Positions 22,979 through 28,601 of a stretch of DNA of 32,688 bases are shown here, piece by piece. The position numbers and the translations under genes are program-made. Origin of the DNA: a virus; the IMG/VR virus record IMGVR_UViG_3300036715_002412, positions 1 to 32,688 of that record; one strand, given 5' to 3'. Below the pieces are notes generated by a model. It had not been told where the DNA came from. It saw only the letters and a program-made list of their open reading frames with translations, and made no database searches. Numbering within the stretch: the first letter of the stretch is position 1; every line of letters starts with the position of its first letter.

Positions 22979-23082
22979 AATAAAATTCCACTGAAGAATC
23001 GGGAGGCATTGCGAAAGTATTTATTTCTCCAGTGGATTTTAATGCCTCGTCAGCATCATTTATTCCAGCCAGTAGTTTATCC
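22557..23082. repeat. Seven direct copies of CCAGT(A/G)G(A/T)TTT
   Basis: Copies begin at about 22557, 22585, 22664, 22753, 22920, 23029 and 23069. Two (22664, 22920) share the 15-mer CCAGTAGATTTTTCC. Start positions fall in all three codon phases, so the repeat is conserved as DNA or RNA rather than as peptide. An inverted copy (CTACTGG) lies near 23098. The spacing is irregular. Confidence 0.7.
22683..23009 (-). CDS. Unknown ORF in a frame-disturbed, repeat-rich stretch (frame C)
   Basis: From ATG at 23009 the product reads MPPDSSVEFYYGKAWDKK then WFKTGKIYWIYTFWKNG, a plausible aromatic beta-rich domain; after about residue 48 it becomes less protein-like as frame A takes over. The frame is already open upstream to 23186 (KEDERLAVEIKPVEVVLPDK) with no start codon there, and can be reached only by a -1 shift from the membrane-protein gene at A-AAA-AAT. 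That upstream part looks coding. It shares GKIYW with frame A because both cross the same DNA repeat. Confidence 0.4.
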   Translation of the reverse strand: MPPDSSVEFYYGKAWDKKNEKWFKTGKIYWIYTFWKNGQRKRVSPNKINGTRIKKITSIERCPHEGRILDFRRKSLGFTLAGKTTGGSDNNWRFQSNQNEFSRKLDDK

Positions 23083-23143
23083 GGTAGGACTACTTCTACT
23101 GGCTTTATTTCTACCGCCAGTCTCTCATCCTCTTTCCCAGAGA

Positions 23144-24205
23144 CTAGCGATTCTGAAAATTTCCTCCACCGCCATTCTGTTTTTGATTTTTTTCAAAATC
23201 TCTTAATCCAGCAGGTCTAGGACGAGGATTTTGCGGCTGTACCTGTGACTGCGATTGATTTTCCTGTGGAAAATTGCCTTCATCCTCACGATGAGATTCT
23301 TGACGTGATTGCAAAATAATTTTTTGCTCTGGTTTTTCCGATTCGGTATCATTGGCGGGGAATTGCCGAGATTGCCTAGACCGAATTGATTGAAGTTCTT
23401 GGCGAGAATTATTTTGAATAGATTGTTTCTGATTATTATTTCCACCTTGATTTTGACCGCTAGATTTAACAGGCGCTTTCTTAAATTCGGCGCGAACCTT
23501 GTTTCTCGCCTCTTCCAAAATGGGATTAAGCAATTCGGATGGAAGATGAGAATATTGTGTTTTCAAATCATTTACAGAATTTAATTCTGCTTCAATGCTT
23601 TGAAGTTCCGCCTCAGAACTCTTAATTGCCAAATTAATACTATTCTGCTTTTGAATAACCTTGCCAAGTTCTTGATTATGTTCTCTTTTCATCTTACGAA
23701 TATCATCTGCGCTATGCCATAATTGATACCCAATAAGATGAGCAGCAAACATTATACCAATAATGATAATTGCTACAACATCCCAGCCATCAATACTCGT
23801 AGTGGTTGGCAATAAACTTGTGGTCAAATTAATATTTCCATTAGAAGAAAGTCTTATTAAATTTACAATAAGCAATAAAATCGCTCCACCAGTTGTGAGA
23901 CCTGTCATTATATGAGAAATACTTTGTTGACGAACACTGTTCAGTGGACGCTCAGAAACAATATGCCATCCTGCCAAAAATACACCGAATAAAACACCAA
24001 TAAATAAAGCTACTATTAAACCAAAATCTTGAACCGATGAAATGATATTCGCAGTAGTTTCAGTCCCAACCAATAATAAAAACATGATAAAAGCAGGCCA
24101 TGCATGGACATCAATTGCCTTTAAACCATTTTTAAGAGCTTCCCAAATACTTGTCTCATTTGCATTTTTTTGATTTTGATTTGAAGTCAAATTGTTATTC
24201 ATCAT
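23144..24205 (-). CDS. Multi-span membrane protein with disordered Q/N/R-rich tail
   Basis: 353 residues. Four membrane segments: about 35-55, 60-83, 95-118 and 138-162 (DVVAIIIIGIMFAAHLIGYQLW). A coiled coil follows at about 165-215, then 130 residues rich in Gln, Asn, Ser and Arg with no fold. Family unknown; the shape recalls membrane anchors with a cytoplasmic scaffold. At 23186-23194 the message has GAAAAAAAT; slipping back one base at A-AAA-AAT would extend the protein by 167 residues in another frame. AAAAGGATAAATG is the ribosome site. Second to the lipoprotein gene in the operon. Confidence 0.7.
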   Translation of the reverse strand: MMNNNLTSNQNQKNANETSIWEALKNGLKAIDVHAWPAFIMFLLLVGTETTANIISSVQDFGLIVALFIGVLFGVFLAGWHIVSERPLNSVRQQSISHIMTGLTTGGAILLLIVNLIRLSSNGNINLTTSLLPTTTSIDGWDVVAIIIIGIMFAAHLIGYQLWHSADDIRKMKREHNQELGKVIQKQNSINLAIKSSEAELQSIEAELNSVNDLKTQYSHLPSELLNPILEEARNKVRAEFKKAPVKSSGQNQGGNNNQKQSIQNNSRQELQSIRSRQSRQFPANDTESEKPEQKIILQSRQESHREDEGNFPQENQSQSQVQPQNPRPRPAGLRDFEKNQKQNGGGGNFQNR

Positions 24206-24217
24206 TTATCCTTTTGT

Positions 24218-24583
24218 TTATTTTATAGTTGTGCAATATTGTAATCTAATCCACCCACTGCCAGACCACAATCCCCATTGTTCACCCGCAGAATTTTTAA
24301 CGACACTTTCAATATGTATCTTTTGATTTTTTATCGCCCAAACCTTTATCGTTGAACAAGAACTATTAGCACAAGAACGTGTATTAAGAGCATCAACATT
24401 TACATAACAATCAAAAGAATTATTTGTACTCGTAACAATAATTGGAGTAATTGGAATGGTGGGTGAAATTGTTGGGGTTAAAGTTGCCAATAAATTGTTT
24501 CCATTCAATGTTATGTCGCATCCAAAAACAAATATGGCAAAAAAAATAAAAATGATTACAATAAAAATATTTTTTCTATTCAT
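24218..24583 (-). CDS. Lipoprotein with bacterial SH3-like domain
   Basis: About 121 residues. A basic start and hydrophobic run end in the lipobox VFGC (Cys about 22-24), so it should be lipid-anchored outside the membrane. A Thr/Pro-rich linker (TPTISPTIPITP) leads to an SH3b-like domain: ALNTRSCANSSCSTIKVW, then KIHIESVV and GEQWGLWSGSGWIRLQYC. Cys pairs could form disulfides. Extracytoplasmic phage lipoproteins often block superinfection or help lysis; which applies is unknown. Two ATGs are possible (24589, 24583); GAAGG suits the second better. Confidence 0.78.
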   Translation of the reverse strand: MNRKNIFIVIIFIFFAIFVFGCDITLNGNNLLATLTPTISPTIPITPIIVTSTNNSFDCYVNVDALNTRSCANSSCSTIKVWAIKNQKIHIESVVKNSAGEQWGLWSGSGWIRLQYCTTIK

Positions 24584-24585
24584 TT

Positions 24586-24885
24586 TCATCCTTCATAATT
24601 ATCATTCCTCGCGTCATCAATTTCCGTTGAAGCAGTTTTCATACTTTCAATTTCATTAGACATATCTTTATTAATAATCCAAACCATTGATTTACCAACA
24701 TATTTACTTGGCTCAACTTCTATCTTTCCATAAAAATATTTTTTTTCAACATCAAAAGGCGAAACATATATTAGGGTTGGAAAATAATTATATTTATCAA
24801 TGAAATATTTTATGGCATCATCAATTTTCTCCTCGAAAGTTTTTTGTTTATCTGTATTAAGAGCATAAAGCATTCCAGTCGTCAT
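24586..24885 (-). CDS. Small unknown protein
   Basis: 99 residues, alpha/beta (FEEKIDDAIKYFIDKYNYFPTLIYVSP; MVWIINKDM), with an acidic tail. No motif recognised. GGAGATAATGACCA precedes the ATG. It overlaps the lipoprotein start by up to 4 bases and follows the DUF2227 gene by 15, so it is translated within the same operon. Confidence 0.65.
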   Translation of the reverse strand: MTTGMLYALNTDKQKTFEEKIDDAIKYFIDKYNYFPTLIYVSPFDVEKKYFYGKIEVEPSKYVGKSMVWIINKDMSNEIESMKTASTEIDDARNDNYEG

Positions 24886-24900
24886 TGGTCATTATCTCCA

Positions 24901-25515
24901 TCACTCTATTTTTTTATATCCTGCATCATGGATATATTTTGTATAATCTCTTTTATATGCCTTTCTTTTTATCACATCATCGGAAGGAAAGTCGTAAAAA
25001 TGTTTTAATAAATGCTTCAAGTGAACATTCTTCCCGCCCATCCTATTTCCAAAATTCATCTCGCCCGATATGAAATCAGCCGTAGTATGCAATGAATCGG
25101 CTAAAACCAAACCCAAATACATTGCCGAGAATTCAACATACAATGGATCAATAAAATAATGCCTAAAAACAACTATAAAAGGAAATCCAAAATACATCAA
25201 CCGAATGAATGTTGAAACAAAATAACTATGACTGAGAAATCCACGATGCCCACCAAAACGCTGTATTGCTCTTGCATAAAATGTAGACATTACCAATAAG
25301 GGAATAAGGATGACTGATTTTATCCAAAATGCCTCATCATCATTGATTCCTATTAAGTCTAAATCATTTGTAATGCCTAAAAAATGTAATCCATATCCCA
25401 CCAGGAAAAATAAACCAAAATACCACCATCCTTCAATTGCAAAAAGCAACGCGATAATCACTGCAAATGGAATGAACGATTTCCAAATTTTTCTATGAGT
25501 TTTGCCATCAGGCAG
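24901..25515 (-). CDS. DUF2227-type metal-binding membrane protein
   Basis: About 204 residues. GKTHRKI at the start, GHRGFLSHSYFVSTFIRLMYF in the middle and LADSLHTTADFI near the end are the His-rich motifs of DUF2227, a predicted metal-binding membrane family of unknown function. Several hydrophobic segments flank them. Family members start M-x-x-GKTH; the matching codon here is CTG at 25515, placed seven bases after AAAGGTGGTG, which complements 16S rRNA very well. The alternative GTG at 25527 would overlap that ribosome site. First gene of the operon that runs to 22083. Confidence 0.72.
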   Translation of the reverse strand: MPDGKTHRKIWKSFIPFAVIIALLFAIEGWWYFGLFFLVGYGLHFLGITNDLDLIGINDDEAFWIKSVILIPLLVMSTFYARAIQRFGGHRGFLSHSYFVSTFIRLMYFGFPFIVVFRHYFIDPLYVEFSAMYLGLVLADSLHTTADFISGEMNFGNRMGGKNVHLKHLLKHFYDFPSDDVIKRKAYKRDYTKYIHDAGYKKIE

Positions 25516-25599
25516 AGTAATCACCACCTTTAAAATATGATAAATTCCACAAAAAACTCTGAATATTCAAGATAAAAACAATTTTTTACATAGGAAAAG

Positions 25600-25628
25600 A
25601 TTATATACTATTTTATCTATTTTGTCAA
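25600..25628 (-). promoter_or_regulatory. Consensus sigma-70 promoter for the 25515-22083 operon
   Basis: TTGACA, 17 bases, TATAAT on the minus strand. The promoter and about 40 bases after it closely resemble those at 30200-30258 (shared TATAATCTTTTCC, then ATGT and CTTGAATA), so one is a diverged copy of the other. Confidence 0.87.
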
Positions 25629-25724
25629 GGGCGCAATTTGATTTTACTGATTTTGTCTCTGGCATCAACCATCTTCAATCTCGTAAATTCCAAAAGATAG
25701 AAATCACTCTTTCCCATCACTTGT

Positions 25725-26480
25725 TTACTGCACGCTTTTGTTAGAATGAGTAAGGGACTTAAGCCTTAAAACCGCCGATTGATTAGAATCACAGCCAATG
25801 CAAGACCTGCCTAACTCATGTGCTACTTTCAGAAATGAGCCACTGTCACAAAAGAAGTCTGCAACAATATCATTTTCATTCGATGAAGCCAGTACAATCC
25901 TTTTCATAATCTCACTTGGTTTCTGTGTGGCGTATCCGTTACGCTCTTTTGACATTGTATTGAAGGTCATTTCCCAAACATCGGACGGGATGCGTCCTGC
26001 TGGAATTGGACTTCCTTTTTGAGAACCATGCAGATATCTCCATTCTGTCATTTTACTCTTGTAGGGAATAAATACAGGATTGAAGGTGTATTTTTCTGAC
26101 TTTGAATAAAACAAAATTGTATCGTGCTTTCTGGCAAAGCGTGTTTTTCCACGCCCGCCCATATCGTGATGCCAGATTATTTCATTCACAAAGTTATCAT
26201 AACCAAAAATTTTATCCATTTCAACTTTCACATAGTGAACGGCGTGCCAATCAAGGTGTACATAAATACTACCTGTTGGCTTTAGAAGCCTGTGCATTTC
26301 CTTCAACCGCTCAATCATAAAATCAAGGTAGTGTTGCATTGATTTCCAGCGGTCATCAAAATTTCCATAATCACGCTGTGAGAAGTAAGGCGGGTCAATG
26401 TATATTAGGTCAATTGTTTCGCTCGGCAATTCTCGCATGATTACGAGATTATCGCCTTCGTAGATTATAAAGGTACTCAT
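25725..26480 (-). CDS. Beta-class site-specific DNA methyltransferase (N6-A or N4-C), cassette-borne
   Basis: 251 residues. Motif IV is IDPPYFSQRDYGN (D29-Y32), followed by the target region, then TQKPSEIMKRIVLASS (motif X) and DIVADFFCDSGSFLKVAHE (motif I, with Asp-Ser where Gly is usual). Motif IV before X/I marks the beta class, as in type III Mod and many orphan enzymes. The last codons (SNKSVQ) are encoded by an attC-like core, TTCTAACAAAAGCGTGCAG. It starts 10 bases after the GTTGGGAC core of the previous site and has no clear Shine-Dalgarno, as in many integron cassettes. Confidence 0.88.
   Translation of the reverse strand: MSTFIIYEGDNLVIMRELPSETIDLIYIDPPYFSQRDYGNFDDRWKSMQHYLDFMIERLKEMHRLLKPTGSIYVHLDWHAVHYVKVEMDKIFGYDNFVNEIIWHHDMGGRGKTRFARKHDTILFYSKSEKYTFNPVFIPYKSKMTEWRYLHGSQKGSPIPAGRIPSDVWEMTFNTMSKERNGYATQKPSEIMKRIVLASSNENDIVADFFCDSGSFLKVAHELGRSCIGCDSNQSAVLRLKSLTHSNKSVQ
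25728..25746 (-). repeat. attC half site at the left end of the second island
   Basis: Gene-orientation TTCTAACAAAAGCGTGCAG matches the opening arm of the other sites here (CTAACAAAGCGTGCAG), but no closing core is found before the promoter at 25628. It probably marks the array boundary after a deletion. Confidence 0.5.
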
Positions 26481-26489
26481 TTTTCAGAA

Positions 26490-26523
26490 GTCCCAACGGT
26501 TTACCCCACCTGTTTTGTTGGAC
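26490..26523 (-). repeat. Very short attC-like site between two methyltransferase genes
   Basis: GTCCAAC (fits RYYYAAC) to GTTGGGAC, 34 bases, with AAACC before the closing core as in other sites. Arms pair with one bulged G. It is shorter than known functional attC sites, so it may be a deleted relic. Confidence 0.45.
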
Positions 26524-27298
26524 ATCGCTCTAATTGCACCAAACGCTCGTTTGTTAAAGCCACATGTTCAGCGGATATATCAATGCCGATATAATGACGG
26601 TTGAGAAGTTTGGCCATTTTCGGGGTAGTGCCCGACCCGCAAAAACAATCAAGGACGGTATCGCCTTCGTTTGACCAAGATAAAATATGATCTTGCGCTA
26701 ATGCTTCGGGAAATGTGGCGGGATGTTGAAACGCTATTTTATCTGTTGAGCCTACCATCCAACCACCGCGAATATCCCAAACATTAGTACGCTTTGAGTG
26801 AGTGTTGCCATTTGCCATAAACTCTTTTGTCTTCCCGTTTTTCTTTCTCATGGATGATTTACCAGTTTTTATATATTTATTTTCACGGTCTTTCAAAAGA
26901 TTTATTGACTTCGGCTTTCCTTTGCTAAAAACGAACATATATTCAAAAGCCTGTGTATAGCAATAATTAGAACCCTTCGTTCCGCCTTGTGCGCCCTTAT
27001 TGTAAATCATAGTATCGTGGAGATTGAAGCCACATTGCATAAAATAGAGTGCTTGACGGAAAGAAGTGCCGCTCTCCGTTCCCTTTTTTGTTTCATCAGT
27101 TACAACCCACACCACCACACCGCCCGCCTTTGTGACCCGATACAACTCGCTGGTAATGGTTTTAAAATCGAAAACAAAGCCTTTATAGTCTCTCATGCTA
27201 TCATAGGGTGGAGACGTGATAGTAAGGTCTATGCAATCGGGTGGAAAGGATTGTAAAACTACTGCGCTATCACCTGAGATTATTTTATCAAGTTCCAT
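26501..27298 (-). CDS. Beta-class DNA methyltransferase (TSPPY type), cassette-borne
   Basis: 265 residues from ATG at 27298 (MELDKIISGDS). Motif IV is ITSPPYDSMRDY (T28-Y32), typical of N4-cytosine and some N6-adenine enzymes; motif X/I lies at the end (QHPATFPEALAQDHILSW; DTVLDCFCGSGTTPKMA; RHYIGIDIS). The C-terminal codons (CPTKQVG) are written by the GTCCAAC core of the next attC-like site. A longer frame upstream to 27430 would translate the previous gene's tail and is unlikely. No obvious Shine-Dalgarno. It differs from the neighbour in motif IV, so the two likely modify different sites. Confidence 0.88.
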   Translation of the reverse strand: MELDKIISGDSAVVLQSFPPDCIDLTITSPPYDSMRDYKGFVFDFKTITSELYRVTKAGGVVVWVVTDETKKGTESGTSFRQALYFMQCGFNLHDTMIYNKGAQGGTKGSNYCYTQAFEYMFVFSKGKPKSINLLKDRENKYIKTGKSSMRKKNGKTKEFMANGNTHSKRTNVWDIRGGWMVGSTDKIAFQHPATFPEALAQDHILSWSNEGDTVLDCFCGSGTTPKMAKLLNRHYIGIDISAEHVALTNERLVQLERCPTKQVG

Positions 27299-27317
27299 AA
27301 TGTTATTCAAAATTACT

Positions 27318-27536
27318 TCAATCTTCAAACTCGTTGCCCTTGTCGCTTGCACGCTTTGTTGGACAACTGAGTGCGAAAGCAAAGAACCCAAGAGCAATAA
27401 CCGAAACAATTGAAAAATAAAGCCAATCACCAGCAGACCACATAAACATATTTTCTGTCAATTTTGCAGCGATGTTTCGAGACACATTGTAAAAAGATGA
27501 GCCGATTGCCAATATGAAAGCCTTACCGTATTCCAT
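27318..27536 (-). CDS. Small single-span membrane protein, cassette gene
   Basis: 72 residues, one strong hydrophobic segment near the C-terminal third (WLYFSIVSVIALGFFAFAL). The tail CPTKRASDKG is encoded by GTCCAACAAAGCGTGCAAG, an attC opening core (27346-27364), as in other cassettes here. AGAAAGGAATCGTAA precedes the ATG at 27536, which lies 28 bases after the GTTGGGC core of the upstream site. No family recognised. No closing core is seen between this gene and the methyltransferase, so that attC is truncated. Confidence 0.62.
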   Translation of the reverse strand: MEYGKAFILAIGSSFYNVSRNIAAKLTENMFMWSAGDWLYFSIVSVIALGFFAFALSCPTKRASDKGNEFED

Positions 27537-27563
27537 TTACGATTCCTTTCTGTTGGGCATTCC

Positions 27564-27658
27564 GCCCAACGGCTCTCATGTCAGTTGCAAGAACCACTAA
27601 CCTTTTTGATTTTCACGGCTCGAATGCCGACTCTTATCTACCGCGCGCGGCGTTAGAC
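27564..27658 (-). repeat. attC site with both consensus cores
   Basis: In gene orientation it runs from GTCTAAC (RYYYAAC) to GTTGGGC (GTTRRRY), 95 bases. The cores pair using G-U pairs, and an internal CGGC/GCCG stem with loop ATTCGA is present. It is the best-matching site of the window. A further GCCCAAC lies 5 bases beyond the closing core. Confidence 0.75.
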
Positions 27659-27836
27659 CCACACAACACAAAAGGGCGTGAGCCATGCCGCACGACTCGC
27701 ACGGGCGATTAGGATTGTTGGCGGATGTATCATCGCCATAACAACCACACGCGGGAAGCATACAATCGGCGTAGGGCGTAACAAGCCAGGTTTTATGACA
27801 GATAGGGCATGTGCTTTGACCAGCATTTAATGACAT
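27597..27836 (-). CDS. Cys-rich zinc-finger-like protein, cassette gene
   Basis: 79 residues with nine cysteines: C10-x2-C13 (TCPICH), C25, C30, C32, C46-x2-C49 (PCESCG), C57 and C58, enough for two zinc sites. The last 20 residues (LTPRAVDKSRHS...) are translated from the attC site, so the functional protein ends near CCVG. AAGGAGTTTCGCA stands before the ATG at 27836. Family unknown; similar small Cys-rich proteins are frequent in environmental cassette arrays. Confidence 0.62.
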   Translation of the reverse strand: MSLNAGQSTCPICHKTWLVTPYADCMLPACGCYGDDTSANNPNRPCESCGMAHALLCCVGLTPRAVDKSRHSSRENQKG

Positions 27837-27865
27837 TGCGAAACTCCTTATCTTGCAAGATGGGG

Positions 27866-27956
27866 GGATAACGATTTGCTTCAGTGGCGTGCAACGGATA
27901 GCGCTTGTCCAAAAATTACCTACGCTCGTCCATATCGGGTGAACGCATTGTTAGCC
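27866..27956 (-). repeat. attC site with paired arms and an unpaired base
   Basis: GGCTAAC to GTTATCC, 91 bases. TAACAATGC-TTCA of the left arm pairs with TGAAGCAAATCGTTA of the right, leaving a bulged G in TGC(G)TTCA, the kind of extrahelical base that orients integrase binding in folded attC sites. Confidence 0.68.
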
Positions 27957-28135
27957 CGCGCTATTGCTTCCATGAGATTTCCGGCAGAAACGGAAATGCC
28001 GTCTCCATTCAGCGCGTAATCTGTACCAATATAGTTTTTTGATTCATCATAATTATCATAATCATCAACTTTCACACCGTATTTATTAAACAATTCGCCT
28101 AGCTCAACCAAAAACTTAATTTGCTTCTCACTCAT
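27920..28135 (-). CDS. Small acidic protein, cassette gene
   Basis: 71 residues. A helical opening (EKQIKFLVELGELFNKYGVK) leads to a Tyr/Asp/Asn-rich middle and NGDGISVSAGNLMEAIARAN. The final codons (ANNAFTRYGRA) cross the GGCTAAC core. AAAGGAG lies 10 bases before the ATG at 28135. Not recognised. Its start overlaps the end of a 21-codon leader ORF. Confidence 0.62.
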   Translation of the reverse strand: MSEKQIKFLVELGELFNKYGVKVDDYDNYDESKNYIGTDYALNGDGISVSAGNLMEAIARANNAFTRYGRA

Positions 28136-28193
28136 GTTTGCAATACTCCTTTGCTATAAGATATTTGTACGTTGAAATCATTTTGTTTTGCAT
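28128..28193 (-). CDS. 21-codon leader ORF
   Basis: ATG with TTAGGAGCTACT in front; the product starts MQNKMISTYKYLIAKEYCK. It contains the next gene's ribosome site and ends 8 bases inside that gene, so ribosomes finishing it could start the next gene by coupling. A core-like GTTAGGA (28200-28206) lies just before it. It may be a real leader or a chance ORF. Confidence 0.4.
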   Translation of the reverse strand: MQNKMISTYKYLIAKEYCKHE

Positions 28194-28296
28194 AGTAGCT
28201 CCTAACTATATTTTGAGCGGTGAAATCACAGCTTAAACACCCAATTAATCTTGCTCATCACTCAGCAACCGCGCAATGTTCTGTAACATTGACGTT

Positions 28297-28413
28297 TTAC
28301 TGGTTGATTTTTGCAACATCAAAACCGCAAATAGCACAACGTAAGGCACGCATAATTCTATCTATTCGCGCTTCCCATGTCTAATAGCAATTATTACAAA
28401 AAACTTTTGGCAT
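28297..28413 (-). pseudogene. Zinc-ribbon-like small gene broken by an in-frame TAG
   Basis: MPKVFCNNCY, then TAG, then in the same frame TWEARIDRIMRALRCAICGF and a short end to TAA. Read through, it is a 38-residue CxxC ... CxxC protein laid out like the intact one at 20778-20903 (RAERYLCSIC against MRALRCAIC). It is the first reading frame after a strong promoter. Nonsense mutation is the simple explanation; readthrough is possible. Confidence 0.45.
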
Positions 28414-28468
28414 ATTTACCGTTCTTATTCCAAATATTTTTTCTCTGCATCAATCTTACTTGCAATCT

Positions 28469-28497
28469 ATTATAAACTCTAAACCTTTAAAAGTCAA
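28469..28497 (-). promoter_or_regulatory. Sigma-70 promoter at the head of the second cassette island
   Basis: TTGACT, 17 bases, TATAAT on the minus strand. It lies between the endolysin stop and the first cassette-like gene and should transcribe the array leftwards, like the Pc promoter of integrons. Confidence 0.75.
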
Positions 28498-28601
28498 TAT
28501 GACAAATATCACTCATTTTCAATATAAATATCATTAATCATTTTTTTAATCATTTTTTCCCGTTTATTAAAGTTACACAATGCCGCTGGAAATTTTTCGC
28601 A

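Noticed and set aside
26501-27430. Methyltransferase starting at 27430 with a hydrophobic N-terminal extension
   Set aside because: The extension would overlap the tail of the upstream small gene and its attC core; the ATG at 27298 begins a normal methyltransferase N-terminus.
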